A stretch of DNA of 58,604 nucleotides from Deltaproteobacteria bacterium (GTDB lineage Bacteria; Myxococcota; Myxococcia; Myxococcales; SZAS-1): the NCBI GenBank assembly GCA_018266075.1, contig JAFEBB010000048.1, positions 1-58,604 of the forward strand, read 5' to 3'. The position numbers were made by a program, and so were the translations under genes. Positions 43,416 to 52,642 of the stretch are shown piece after piece (positions within the stretch are counted from its first letter, which is position 1; each line of letters begins with the position of its first letter). Under the pieces are notes generated by a model. The model was not told the origin of the DNA. It did no database searches and saw only the letters and a program-made list of their open reading frames with translations.

Positions 43416-46088
43416 CTAGTTCACGAAGACCTCGACCCGCCGGTTCTTCGGCTCGGGGATGCGCCGGTTCCGCACCTTGACCGCCGGTTGCGACGAGCCC
43501 CTGCTGCTGGCGCGGATCTTCTCCCGGGGAATCCCCGCGGCCACCAGCCGGTCGACGATGAGCTGCGCCCGGGCCAGGCCGATGCGCACGTTCGCGGCCT
43601 CGGAGCCGGTCTCGTCGGTGTGCCCGATGACGTCGATGGTGAAGTCGCGGCGCTGCCCCACCTCGCCCACGATCTGGTCGATGGGGCCGGTGAGGTCGCG
43701 GGCGGGCTGGGCCAGCGAGTTGAAGTAGATGACCATCCGCGCGCCCACCGGCCGGGCGGCCATCGCCGGACCGAAGTGCTGCACCACCAGGGCGGGGTCG
43801 GTGCGGCTGCGGTCGGCCCTGCCGTCGGAGCCCACCAGCGCGGTGGCGTAGGCGGTGTCGAGGAGGGTCTTGGTGTGGCCGTCGTCGACCTCCACCGCGC
43901 CCACGTGGCCGTCCGCGTCGGGCAACACCACCACCCGCTCCACCACGTGCGGGCAGCCGTTCCGCTTCGGGTCCTCGCTGGGATCGCCTGCTCGGTCGGG
44001 GCACGCGTCGTGGACGTCGAGGACCCCGTCGCCATCGCGGTCGGCGGGGAACGCCTTGGCCAGCTCGAGGACGGCGCGGTTCACCGCCCAGGCCGGCGAG
44101 GGCGACACCGCCTGGGCATGGCCGTCCGCGCTCACCTCCGCGCTGGAGTAGGCCTTGTCGAGCACGGTGACGGTCTTGCCGTCGTTCACCTCCACGCCGC
44201 CCACGTGCCCGTTCGCGTCGGGAAGCACCACCACCCGCTCGCTGGCCGCGGGGCAGCCATTGGCCAGCGGATTGCGCGAGGGCACACCAGCGCGGTCGGG
44301 GCAGGCGTCGTCCTCGTCCCGGACCCCATCGCCGTCGCGGTCGGCGCTGGGCAGGGTGCGCGCCATCGCGGCGACGGCGTGCTCGATCGAGCGCGGCGAG
44401 GTCGGAGGCAGGGCGTGCGCGGCGCCGTCCGCGCCGACCTCCGCCGAGGCGAAGGGCTTGTCCAGCAAGGTCTTCTGCTTGCCGTCGTCGACCTCCACGC
44501 CGCCCACGGTGCCGTCCGGGTCGGGCAGGATCACCACCTTCTCCACGGCCTTGGGGCAGCCGTTGCGCACCGGATCCGTCGACGGCAGTCCCGGGCGATC
44601 CGGGCAGGCGTCGTCTGCGTCGGCGATGCCGTCGGCGTCGCGATCGGACGGCGGCAGGGATGCGGCGATGGCGCCCACCGAGCCCTCCACCGATTTCGCC
44701 GGCGAGGGCGGCACGGCCTGCGCGCGTCCGTCGACGCCCACCTCCGAGCTCATCCAGGGCGCGTCGAGCAGGATCTTCTGCCTGCCGTCGTTGACCTCCA
44801 CGCCGCCCACGTGGCCGTCGGCGTCGGGCAGCACCACCACCTTCTCCGAAGACGTGGGGCAGCCATTGCGAATGGGATCCGGCGAGGCCGCGCCGGGGCG
44901 ATCGGGGCAGGCGTCCTGCGCGTCGGGCACGCCGTCGTGGTCGCGGTCCGGAGGCGGGAGCGTGCGCTCCAGCGCCCCCACCGTCGAGGCGACGGCCTGC
45001 GGCGAACTCTGCACCGGGCGGAGCACGCCGTCGTCCTTGCTGAGCTCGCTCGAGGCGTAGGCGGTGTCGAGCACGGCCTTCTGCTTGCCGTCGTCGACCT
45101 CCACGCCGCCCACGTGGCCATCGGCGTCGGGCACCACCACCACCCGCTCGAAGCTGGAGAGCTGCTCGCGAAGCGGCGCCCAGGCGATGGAGAAGATCAC
45201 CCGGAAGTCGGGCGGCCCCGGGGTGAGGGCGGCGCCGGCCGCGAGCCCCACCTGCACCGTGTCGAAGGCGAGGTAGTGCGCGCCACCCAGCACCTCCACC
45301 GTGGCCCGCGACTGCCCGGCCGGAATGTCGCTGACGGCCACGTCGGTGACAGCCTCGGGACCCACGCTCAAGCGGCCCTCCAGGGCGAGGTAGCTCACCG
45401 CGGCGGCGAGCTGGATCTGGGAGCCCACGGTGTTGCCCACGGGCGAGATGGAGCTCGAGAGGTGCGCGGTGGAGCGCGCCAGGAACCCGGCGTTCGCCGC
45501 CCAGCGGAAGTTCTCCAGCGCCAGGCCGCCGAGGGTCAGCCGGGGCAGGAGCCGCGCGCCGCTGTCGCCGGCGAGGTGCTTCTCCGCGCCCACCGGGATC
45601 CACACGTAGCCCGACAGGCCCAGCGTGAACGCGGTGTCCGGCTGGCCCCAGAGGCGCACCCGCGCGCCGAGCCGCGGATCGCCGACCACGGTGCCGCTGG
45701 GGCCGATGCCGTCGATGGGCGTGCCGCTGGCATGGAGCACCATGGGCACGCTGAGGTTGAGCCCCAGCCGATCCCAGAAGGAGGCGGCGAGGTCGAGGTG
45801 GCCATCGAGCTGGCTGGCGATCGGCGCGGGATCGGCGACGACGTTTCCGGCGGCGTCGTGGTGCTGGGAGACGATCAGGTTGTGGGCGTAGTCCAGGGTG
45901 AGCCCGGCCGCGAAGGCGCGCGTGCCCGAGTACCAGGGATACTCCACCACGGTGTACGGATCGCCGGCAGGCGGGGGCTCGAAGGCGTTGAGCTGGTAGC
46001 CCACGTTGTCCGCGAACGCGGACGGCCCCACCAGCAGCGAACAAGCGAGGACCGCGGCTGGAAGCCCGACGAGTCGGAGTGCGCGCAA
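43416..46088 (-). CDS. OmpA-family outer-membrane protein with five TSP3-like modules
   Basis: An 890-residue protein with a signal peptide (MRALRLVGLPAAVLACSLLVGPSAFA). Residues ~27-310 look like a beta barrel (alternating strands such as FTLGLSGYVWIPVGA). Five ~100-residue modules follow, each with VVxPDADGHVGGVEVDDG, then a Ca-binding thrombospondin-type motif DRDGDGVxDxxDACPDRPG and GCP. The C-terminal OmpA domain includes IDVIGHTDETGSEAANV and LARAQLIVDRLVAAGIPREKI, which bind peptidoglycan. It is between the FecR-like gene and the CHASE2 cyclase gene and probably spans the outer membrane to the wall as part of one signalling unit. Confidence 0.85.
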   Translation of the reverse strand: MRALRLVGLPAAVLACSLLVGPSAFADNVGYQLNAFEPPPAGDPYTVVEYPWYSGTRAFAAGLTLDYAHNLIVSQHHDAAGNVVADPAPIASQLDGHLDLAASFWDRLGLNLSVPMVLHASGTPIDGIGPSGTVVGDPRLGARVRLWGQPDTAFTLGLSGYVWIPVGAEKHLAGDSGARLLPRLTLGGLALENFRWAANAGFLARSTAHLSSSISPVGNTVGSQIQLAAAVSYLALEGRLSVGPEAVTDVAVSDIPAGQSRATVEVLGGAHYLAFDTVQVGLAAGAALTPGPPDFRVIFSIAWAPLREQLSSFERVVVVPDADGHVGGVEVDDGKQKAVLDTAYASSELSKDDGVLRPVQSSPQAVASTVGALERTLPPPDRDHDGVPDAQDACPDRPGAASPDPIRNGCPTSSEKVVVLPDADGHVGGVEVNDGRQKILLDAPWMSSEVGVDGRAQAVPPSPAKSVEGSVGAIAASLPPSDRDADGIADADDACPDRPGLPSTDPVRNGCPKAVEKVVILPDPDGTVGGVEVDDGKQKTLLDKPFASAEVGADGAAHALPPTSPRSIEHAVAAMARTLPSADRDGDGVRDEDDACPDRAGVPSRNPLANGCPAASERVVVLPDANGHVGGVEVNDGKTVTVLDKAYSSAEVSADGHAQAVSPSPAWAVNRAVLELAKAFPADRDGDGVLDVHDACPDRAGDPSEDPKRNGCPHVVERVVVLPDADGHVGAVEVDDGHTKTLLDTAYATALVGSDGRADRSRTDPALVVQHFGPAMAARPVGARMVIYFNSLAQPARDLTGPIDQIVGEVGQRRDFTIDVIGHTDETGSEAANVRIGLARAQLIVDRLVAAGIPREKIRASSRGSSQPAVKVRNRRIPEPKNRRVEVFVN

Positions 46089-46094
46089 ACCGGG

Positions 46095-46535
46095 CTACTC
46101 GTCGACCGAGACGACGAAGGTGGTACCGCGGACGCCGAGCACGGTCCGCGGCGTCTTGATCTGGACCGAGCCTGGCTGCTGTTTGGTCAGCTCACCCGAG
46201 CGAACCATCATGCTGCCCTTCTTGAGCTGGGCCAGCAGGTTTCCCTTCAGGTTCTTGGGATCGAAGAAGTAGGTGTCGATGGCCACGTGGCTGTTCGGGC
46301 CGATGGAGAAGGCGGTGTTGTCGACGAAGGTGATGCCCAGGCTGCCGGTGCCATCGGTCTCGAAGACGTCGTGCTCGAGGATGGCGTCGCCGACCTTGAT
46401 CGGGGTCTTCTCTCCGCCGCGCACCACCACCGCCGACCCGGTGACGATCTTGGCCGTTCCGATGGGCGCCGCCTCCGCCACGGCCACGTTGGCGACCACC
46501 ATGACCGCGAGCACTGCCACCTGCTTCATTCGCAT
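46095..46535 (-). CDS. FecR-domain periplasmic protein
   Basis: A 146-residue protein with a signal peptide (MKQVAVLAVMVVANVAVAEA after a short MRM start). The FecR domain is complete: AKIVTGSAVVVRGGEKTPIKVGD, then an LGITFVDNTAFSIGPNSHVAIDTY core and PGSVQIKTPRTVLGVRGTTFVV. It lacks the transmembrane anti-sigma part of true FecR. FecR - OmpA - CHASE2 cyclase gene sets recur in proteobacteria, and the genes here are 6 bp and 2 bp apart, so this is one operon. The FecR protein probably senses or binds an extracytoplasmic ligand for the cyclase. Confidence 0.88.
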   Translation of the reverse strand: MRMKQVAVLAVMVVANVAVAEAAPIGTAKIVTGSAVVVRGGEKTPIKVGDAILEHDVFETDGTGSLGITFVDNTAFSIGPNSHVAIDTYFFDPKNLKGNLLAQLKKGSMMVRSGELTKQQPGSVQIKTPRTVLGVRGTTFVVSVDE

Positions 46536-46923
46536 GGATGACCCGGTGATTTCGGTGAGCGTCCATTTGTATCACTTGAGGAGCAGGTTGTGTGCTCGGC
46601 AACACTCGCGCGGTCGCGAGGATGCGCGGGTCCGTCGATGGATGCCGCCGCACGTACACCAGATGGGCTTCGAGATGGTCGGCCAACCCGTTGAGGAAGA
46701 TTCCTCACCGCTACAGCCAGCCTCCGCCGCCACGCATTCTTCAACCAATGGCTTTCGCGGCTTCATTGCGGAGCAGGCGTGGCCTGTCCTGGGTGCGTCT
46801 CTACGAGCTGGGCTTCCCACAGCGGCGACCGGGCGCGCGCGGGTCGATGCACTTCGTCACGATGTCTGGGCGAGCGCGTCGCAGAAGGCTCGTGCTTCAA
46901 CGCGCGCAAGATCGCCTCAGCCG
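46536..46923. other. Gene-free gap upstream of the FecR operon
   Basis: Nothing with a convincing start is seen in these 388 bp. There is a short palindrome at 46692-46707 (TGAGGAA-GA-TTCCTCA). One minus-strand frame (46580-46700) looks protein-like (ADHLEAHLVYVRRHPSTDP) but has no start or family match and may be a gene remnant. The FecR operon promoter must lie near 46540-46620. Confidence 0.4.
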
Positions 46924-47502
46924 TCAGTGGAGCCGCTTGCCGTCCTTCATCATCTGGAGGAGCTGCTCGAAGCGCCGCGCGCGGGTCTCGGGCTTCTTCG
47001 CGGTCTGGAGCCGATAGCTGATGGCATATCGGTTCGCCTTGTTGAGCGTGTTGAAGAACGCCTCGGCCTTCTTGTGCTTCGCGAGCGCCGCGAGGAAGTC
47101 GGCCGGAACTTCGGAGGCGCTCGGTGAATCGTAGGCCGCGTCCCACCGGCCGTCGGCCTTGGCGGCTTCGACCTGCGCCAGCCCGCTCGGCTTCATGCGC
47201 CCTTCGCGAGTGAGCCGCTCCACGTGGTCGCGGTTGCGTTTGGCCCAGCCACTGCGCGGCCCGCGCGGCGTGAAGCGACGCAGAAAGGCGGTGTCGTCGA
47301 AGGGCTTCAGTTGGCCATCGATCCAGCCCCAGCACAGCGCCTCATCGAGCGCCTGGTCGTAGGTCACCGTCGCGACGCCGCTGCCCTTCTTGAAGAACTT
47401 GATCCACAGCCCGGTCGAGCTCGCGTGGTGTTCTTGGAGCCACGCCGCCCAGGCCTCGGGCGTCTTGAACGCCAGGTATTTCTGATTGGGCTTACTCGGC
47501 AT
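46924..47502 (-). CDS. YdeI/OmpD-associated family protein
   Basis: A 192-residue soluble protein with the family's ordered motifs: LAFKTPEAWAAWLQEHHASS, GLWIKFFKKGSG, TYDQALDEALCWGWIDG, FTPRGPRSGWAKRNRDHVERL and DFLAALAKHKKAEAFFNTLNKANRY. Family members are linked to antimicrobial peptide or bacteriocin resistance in some bacteria, but the mechanism is unclear. The start at 47502 (MPSKPNQKY) matches the family; the frame runs to 47544 without support. It stands alone. Confidence 0.85.
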   Translation of the reverse strand: MPSKPNQKYLAFKTPEAWAAWLQEHHASSTGLWIKFFKKGSGVATVTYDQALDEALCWGWIDGQLKPFDDTAFLRRFTPRGPRSGWAKRNRDHVERLTREGRMKPSGLAQVEAAKADGRWDAAYDSPSASEVPADFLAALAKHKKAEAFFNTLNKANRYAISYRLQTAKKPETRARRFEQLLQMMKDGKRLH

Positions 47503-47753
47503 TTGGAGGATGGGGCGAACAGGTGCGGTTCGAAGGTCTGGCAAGGTTGATGATGTTCAAGCCCGCCTGCGCCGCCCTGACCCGCTCCACGCCATGATAT
47601 CAACTCGAGCCATCGAGCCACCCCGAAATGCGAAGGTTTTATTCATGAGTCGCTGAAGGGTGGCCTGCCTCTACTCTTGAGGAAGCCGTTCAAGTCGCAC
47701 TTCGACACCTGGGAAGGTCGGGCATGTCAAATCCCTGGCTCGAAGCACTCGGC

Positions 47754-48620
47754 ATGAGGTGCGTCGCAGCATTTCTCCTCGCGGCGCTTCCCGCTTGTTT
47801 CTCTGCGCCTGGAGCTCCGGCGTCGTCGACCGGTGGGGTTGGAACCTCGAGCCACACCACGACATCCACGACCGCTTCGGCCAGCGGAACTGGACCCAGC
47901 CTGGGTTCGAGCTCGGGAAGCGGCACTGGGTCGAGCTCGAGCGGTGGTTCCCAGGGAACCACAGGCCTGAGCGGTTGCACTCAAGCAACTGGCACCAGCG
48001 TGACTTCGTGCGGTCAATGCGACCCAGCCGTGGCGATATGTACGGACCCACCTTCGTGTCTTGACACCTGTACCTCCTGCGGCTGCGTACACGTCACTGT
48101 TCCCATCCCGGATGCGGGATCGGTTGCAGCCGACCTCCGGCTCCCTTCCGCGACGTGCGCGAGCTTGTGCTCGACGAGGCCCGACGGTGGCGATTACTCA
48201 GTATCCGAATGCCATTTCGAGTACGACGGTGCTCTCAACCCGTTGAGCGACTCAAACGGTGCGAAGCTGCTTTCGTGCACCTGGATTGAGTCCCAGCCTG
48301 TCTGTGGCCCTGGCGATCTCCCCTGTCAGCATTGCTCGCCCGAGACCGATCTCTGCCTCGTAGCAACAGGCGAGTGCGCCCATCTCTGCGCTCAATGCGC
48401 ATGCACGTTCAATGAGACGACGGTTTCGGACGCAGGCCCCCTCTCCGATGGTGGTGAGCTGAGCCCCGACGTCTGCGCCACAGCTTGCGTGGCACCTCAG
48501 GGCGTTCAAGGAACCTTGATCGGCTGCCATCTCGAATTGCTGCCAGATGCAGGAGCGAGGACTTGTGGCAACGAAGAAGTGATCTCTTGCACCTGGAGAC
48601 ACGGCGGATTGTGCGAATAG
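47754..48620 (+). CDS. Cys-rich lipoprotein with Ser/Thr/Gly linker
   Basis: A 288-residue lipoprotein. The ATG at 47754 gives MRCVAAFLLAALPACFS with lipobox L-P-A-C; an ATG at 47724 would add ten residues. A ~60-residue Ser/Thr/Gly linker is followed by ~200 residues with about 25 Cys in two related halves, each containing a CxxC(A/G)C-type motif and a SxxECHFE/GCHLE segment, then CTW. It probably forms a disulfide-rich domain duplicated once. No function can be assigned. It resembles other proteins of the lipoprotein cluster in layout only. Confidence 0.72.
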   Translation: MRCVAAFLLAALPACFSAPGAPASSTGGVGTSSHTTTSTTASASGTGPSLGSSSGSGTGSSSSGGSQGTTGLSGCTQATGTSVTSCGQCDPAVAICTDPPSCLDTCTSCGCVHVTVPIPDAGSVAADLRLPSATCASLCSTRPDGGDYSVSECHFEYDGALNPLSDSNGAKLLSCTWIESQPVCGPGDLPCQHCSPETDLCLVATGECAHLCAQCACTFNETTVSDAGPLSDGGELSPDVCATACVAPQGVQGTLIGCHLELLPDAGARTCGNEEVISCTWRHGGLCE

Positions 48621-49063
48621 CCGACTCGAACGTCGATCCCGTTCTCGAGTCGGGCATCCCCGCCGAAGCCAGGAAGCAGGGGATCCTCACTGCCGGTGAA
48701 CCGGTGCGCTGCAGCAGTGAATTCGACGCTCGAACAACTTTCGCACGCATACAGCGATTACTCGAAGCACGTGTCGAGCTCGATGAACACGTCCCACGCA
48801 TTCTTCGAGAACCGTGCGCTCGAGCTCGGCGGGGCGCACGCCTTTCCAAAGGTGCCCGACTGGCTGCTGGCGCGGATGAGCGGTCCTTCCGCGCCTGATG
48901 GTCCGCGCTACGTCAATCCTGCCTCCGGAGCTCCCCTCGTTGGATCATCCGGATCGCGTCGCGCGAGCTCACCTCGCGCGAGAACGAGCCGACGTGAGGC
49001 ACGGAGTTGCGCCGCGCCGCGGCCTTCACAGTGGGCGCAGCGCCTTCCTTCGCTTGCCGAGGC
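48621..49063. other. Gene-poor gap with copy A of an imperfect direct repeat
   Basis: This 443-bp gap holds repeat copy A at about 48882-48981. A plus-strand frame from 48696 (NRCAAAVNSTLEQLSHAYSDYSKHV; HAFPKVPDWLLARMSG) looks protein-like but has no ribosome site or family match, so a decayed gene is possible. On the minus strand the repeat reads SRDAIRMIQRGELRRQD then a stop. Confidence 0.45.
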
Positions 49064-51070
49064 TCACTGCGGCGTGGCCCGGATGACGGAGTTGTTGAGG
49101 TTGTCCGTCGCCCACACGGTCAGGTCGCTTCCGACCGCGATCCCCACGGGACTGATGTTCGCGCCGCCGATCTGGGTGGAGTACGGATCGGACCCGCCAA
49201 AGCTGGTCACTCGGACCAGGCCATTGCTCCCCGGCTCGGTCGCCCAGATCGCGCCGTCACCCGCCCCGACCAGCTCGTTCGCCACGTCGCCCACGCCGAC
49301 CAGCTGGAAGTTGCGAAGCGTGCCCGTACCCGGGTCGAACTCGTAGACCCCGCCCTCGTTGAGGTAGGAGATCCACACCGTCCCGTTGGGTCCGGTGGTC
49401 ATGAAGGTCGCGTAGGTGCTGGCGCTGAGGCCGGTGAGCGCGAAGCTCGCGCCGGTGGTATTGAAGAGGCTCTGCTGGCCGGTGGAGTCGGTGCCCGCCC
49501 ACCAGGTCACCCCGTTGGCGTCGACGGTCATGGCGGTCGCGGCCGGCGTGTATGGGCCCTCGGCGGCGCCGGTCTGGTCCACGATCCACATCTGACCGCT
49601 GTTCGGCTCGACCACGTCCACCCGAACCGTCCCGAACTGGCTGGTGGCGATCCTCGAGCCGAAGACCGTCGCGCCTCCCTCGGTGGTGGGCAGGGTGGGC
49701 ACCTGCGTGACCGTGCCGCTGGTGCTCACGGAGTAGAGCACGGTGGGGAAGCCGCTGTGCACGAAGTCGTAGTCGCCCCAGCCCGTGAAGTACATCAGGC
49801 CGTCGCTCGCGGTGACGAGGTGGCCGGGGTTGACGCCAGCGTCGCGGCCTCCCGAGTCGCCCATGACCGCCGGGAGCGGGTACTCGGTGATTGCGCCGCT
49901 GGTGGGATCCACGCGGCCCACCTGGTTCGCGTTCTGGTACGTCTCCAGGAACCACGCCGCGCCATCCGGCCCGACGGTGATGGAGTCGGGCCCCGAGGCC
50001 GGCGTGGGAATCGGGTAGGTGGTCAAGGTGTAGGCCACGGGCTGGGCCGCGAACACGCCATGCGCGGCGCCGAGGTTGGGGTCCGACGGCGTCGCCGCCA
50101 GGTTGGCCACGAAGGTCGACGGGGTCAGGCCCGTGTAGCTCAGGGTCACGGGCGAGTCGGCGGGGCTCGCGAGCTGCGTCGCCGAGAGCGTGGTGGCGCC
50201 GGTGGTGTCCGAGTCCGAGAGGGTGATGGTGAAGAGGCCGCCGTCCGTGTCGGAGAACGGGCCGGTGCCGTCGATGACGTCTTCGTCGGCGTCGAGCGCG
50301 GAGACGACCACGCTCGCCGTCGCCGCGTGACCGATGGTCAGCCGCACGGGGTTCACGGTCAGTGTGATGGAGGTGACCGCGCCGGAGAGCTCCACCGGGA
50401 TGGGCGTGACCTGGCCCTGGGTGATGGTCGCCGAGGCGGTGCCCACCGAGAGCACGTTGCCCTGGCCGCCGTACGCGTCGAAGGTCTTGACCGTGAAGCT
50501 CTGCGTGCCCGGCGGCGCGTCGGCGAGCACCGTGCAGACCATGTCGCCCTGATCGTTCGCGCAGCCCGCGGTGGCGCCGGAGAGGTCGGTCGCGCTCGGC
50601 GACCCACCATTGACCGAGATGGTCATCGACAGGGTGTACGGCGAGACGAAGCCCGGCCCCGCACCGCCGTCGCTCCGCCCCGGGACGGTGATCACCAGCT
50701 CACCCTGCCCCAGGTTCGAGCCGGTCGAGCCGGTGGAGCTGCCCGTGCCGGTGGAGCTGCTCGTGGAGCTGCTGGTGTTGGTGGAGCTGGTCGTGCCGGT
50801 GGAGCTGCTCGTGCCGGTGGAGCTGGTCGAGGTCGAGGAGCCCGTGCTCGCAGCGCCGGTGGTCCCCGAGCTGGAGCTGGAGCTGCCCGACGTCACGGAA
50901 CCCGAGCTCGGACCGGTGCTCGATCCGCTGGAGGCCTGCGACGTCGTCCCCGAGGAGCCAGACCCCGCGGCCCCCCTGGTCGAGGAGGTCGGGCTGGTTC
51001 CCGGCTCGCATCCGACGAGGAGCGAGACAGCGAGCGTGGCGCACGCGACCGTGCCGAATGGGCGCAGCAT
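49064..51070 (-). CDS. Lipoprotein with Ser linker and streptogramin-lyase-like propeller
   Basis: A 668-residue lipoprotein. MLRPFGTVACATLAVSLLVGC has lipobox L-V-G-C with GGAGG upstream. A ~90-residue Ser/Thr/Gly linker leads to an Ig-like region (about residues 115-330). The C-terminal ~330 residues form a Vgb (virginiamycin B lyase)-like propeller: YPIPTPASGPDSITVGPDGAAWFLE, QVGRVDPTSGAITEYPLP, and blades ending SPVGIAVGSDLTVWATDNLNN. The active-site His residues of Vgb are not clearly kept, so binding is more likely than lyase activity. It lies between the imperfect direct repeats. Confidence 0.8.
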   Translation of the reverse strand: MLRPFGTVACATLAVSLLVGCEPGTSPTSSTRGAAGSGSSGTTSQASSGSSTGPSSGSVTSGSSSSSSGTTGAASTGSSTSTSSTGTSSSTGTTSSTNTSSSTSSSTGTGSSTGSTGSNLGQGELVITVPGRSDGGAGPGFVSPYTLSMTISVNGGSPSATDLSGATAGCANDQGDMVCTVLADAPPGTQSFTVKTFDAYGGQGNVLSVGTASATITQGQVTPIPVELSGAVTSITLTVNPVRLTIGHAATASVVVSALDADEDVIDGTGPFSDTDGGLFTITLSDSDTTGATTLSATQLASPADSPVTLSYTGLTPSTFVANLAATPSDPNLGAAHGVFAAQPVAYTLTTYPIPTPASGPDSITVGPDGAAWFLETYQNANQVGRVDPTSGAITEYPLPAVMGDSGGRDAGVNPGHLVTASDGLMYFTGWGDYDFVHSGFPTVLYSVSTSGTVTQVPTLPTTEGGATVFGSRIATSQFGTVRVDVVEPNSGQMWIVDQTGAAEGPYTPAATAMTVDANGVTWWAGTDSTGQQSLFNTTGASFALTGLSASTYATFMTTGPNGTVWISYLNEGGVYEFDPGTGTLRNFQLVGVGDVANELVGAGDGAIWATEPGSNGLVRVTSFGGSDPYSTQIGGANISPVGIAVGSDLTVWATDNLNNSVIRATPQ

Positions 51071-51315
51071 GAATCCTCCCGATACCCGATGAACTTGGAA
51101 GCCGTACGCCGCAGCGCGACCCTCGCGGCGACGCGGTGCAGCCTATCCTGGAAACTCGATCCGGGTAGGCCAATCGGAGCGCGAATCGTTCGACGAAGCG
51201 TGCGTTCTCGCCCCATCGAAAACTTGAATCCGGCAACGCCGACACCGCGAACAGGCCCGGGCACCTGCTGAGAACTTCGAGCGCGATCGGGAAGGTCCAA
51301 ACACCTCCCGTCGGT

Positions 51316-51945
51316 TCAGAGCGCCATTCCGGCGAAGAGATCGACCGTCCCGGTGCCGTCGGCGGTGAAGGTGCCAGTGGCCAGCCCGCCGTCGCCCTGG
51401 GCTTCCATGGTGACGCCGCTGTACGAAAACGTGACCTTCTTGTTGGCCCCTGGGGTCGCGCCCGAGGGCTGGGGGTTGGGGTCGTCCACGGCGTTGATCT
51501 GGATCGTGCCCCCGGAGGAGCGCCACTCCTTGAGCGGGCCGGCCGTCACGCAGCCCTCGTCGTAGATGAGGAAGCCCTTGCCGTTGAGGTTCACCGGGCC
51601 GCCGTCCGTGGCGTCCGGGTTGTAGTCGACGAGGGTGATCACCTCCCCGGCGGCCGGCTTGCCCGCGAAGCCCAGCGCCACCGACTTGCAGGTGGTGGTG
51701 TCCAGCACGTTGGGCGTGCCGGTGATCACCGACCAGCCGGCGTCGGTGAGGTTCGCGTTCTGGCCGGTGGCGTAGGAGCCGGTGATGGTCTTCGCCTCGA
51801 ACGTGCCCGGGGTGGCGTTGGAGCCAACCGGGCTGGCGACGTTGATGGTGAAGGTGCCGCCCGCCGATTCGTTCTTCGCGGCATCCAGAACGCCGCAGCC
51901 CACGCCCGTCGCCATCACCAGCACGCCGATGAAGATTCGACCCAC
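51316..51945 (-). CDS. Small hypothetical lipoprotein
   Basis: A 209-residue lipoprotein: MGRIFIGVLVMATGVGC has lipobox G-V-G-C, and GGGAGGGA lies just upstream. Unlike its neighbours it has no Ser-rich linker. The mature protein is beta-rich, with TFTINVASPVGSN, a lone Cys pair (CKSV and EGCVT), and a C-terminal TFTADGTGTVDLF strand. No family is recognised. It is 246 bp upstream of the propeller lipoprotein on the same strand. Confidence 0.6.
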   Translation of the reverse strand: MGRIFIGVLVMATGVGCGVLDAAKNESAGGTFTINVASPVGSNATPGTFEAKTITGSYATGQNANLTDAGWSVITGTPNVLDTTTCKSVALGFAGKPAAGEVITLVDYNPDATDGGPVNLNGKGFLIYDEGCVTAGPLKEWRSSGGTIQINAVDDPNPQPSGATPGANKKVTFSYSGVTMEAQGDGGLATGTFTADGTGTVDLFAGMAL

Positions 51946-52642
51946 GGATCCCTCCCCTGATGTGGCCGCGCTCGCTTCGCGGTGCGGCGCTGTTCAAGAA
52001 AAGCGAATCGACCGGAAAGTTCTACCACGGCCGGAATCACCCATGGGCAACTCTCGGAGGTAGGAGGTTGAACCGATCTCTTGCGGTCGTGGGCTCGTCG
52101 GGTCCGGTGCGGATTGCGTCCGAGCCAAGACGCGACCGAGCACCCAATCGTTGGCTCGCGCCAGCCGCGGTCCGACCTCAAATATCGAGGCGGTCTCGAC
52201 GAAAGATCAAAACTCGAGTTCTTGGCTTGGCCGACGGGACGGGTGCTGCCCCCGACCCGCGTCCAAGCGGTCCACAGGATTGGCGCGCGCCGAGAGCACG
52301 AGCTCACGAGCCGCCGCGGAGCGGATGGTATTCGCAATAAATTTGAATGATTACTTACTTTTGTGTTTGAGAGAGGATCAGGCGTTCAAGCCGGCGTTCA
52401 AGCCGCCTTTGAGGGTAAGGCGGGCAAGCGGACCTTCGGCGCCTGATAGCCTGCGTTACGTCAAATCCTGCCGCCGGAGCTCCGCCCTTCCCTCGCCATG
52501 CCACCCTCGTTGGCTCATCCGGATCGCGTCGCGCGACACCGGACCGCGTCGCGCGATCTTCGGGAGCGCGTCGACGCGAGCAAGCTGCGCGTGCGAGCTG
52601 CGCCAGCAGGACGGCCGTCGCCGTTTGAAGCATGATGAACCC
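51946..52642. other. Long gap with copy B of the direct repeat
   Basis: Nothing with gene-like support is seen in most of these 697 bp. Copy B of the direct repeat occupies about 52430-52556. An AT-rich patch lies at 52325-52385, followed by a short tandem GGCGTTCAAGCC pair. A palindrome, AACTCGAGTT, is near 52210. Confidence 0.5.

Larger units (their letters stand above)
48882..52556 (+). repeat. Imperfect ~100-bp direct repeats flanking two lipoprotein genes
   Basis: Copy A is at 48882-48981 and copy B at 52430-52556, both in the same orientation. They share GCGCCTGAT, TACGTCAA, ATCCTGCC, CCGGAGCTCC, CCCTCGTTGG and ATCCGGATCGCGTCGCGCGA in order; copy B carries a ~20-bp insert. On the minus strand both encode SRDAIRM(I/S)QRG...ELRRQD followed by a stop, so they may be two remnants of the same gene's 3' end. 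They bracket the minus-strand genes at 49064-51070 and 51316-51945. Confidence 0.65.

Noticed and set aside
43414-46044. Upstream extension of the cyclase frame, giving 1700 codons in all
   Set aside because: The extension overlaps the OmpA gene in another frame and is Arg/Gly-rich without domains. The CHASE2 protein starts properly at 43413, 2 bp after the OmpA stop.
43488-46541. Antisense frame (1017 codons) opposite the OmpA gene
   Set aside because: It repeats with the TSP3-like modules and has no ribosome site or domain; it is a shadow of the repeats.
46592-47017. Plus-strand frame across the gap before the YdeI-like gene
   Set aside because: It runs into the minus-strand YdeI-family gene, has no ribosome site and no family resemblance.
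49007-51271. Antisense frame (754 codons) opposite the propeller lipoprotein
   Set aside because: Low-complexity Gly/Ala/Arg translation that follows the Ser linker in reverse; no gene features.
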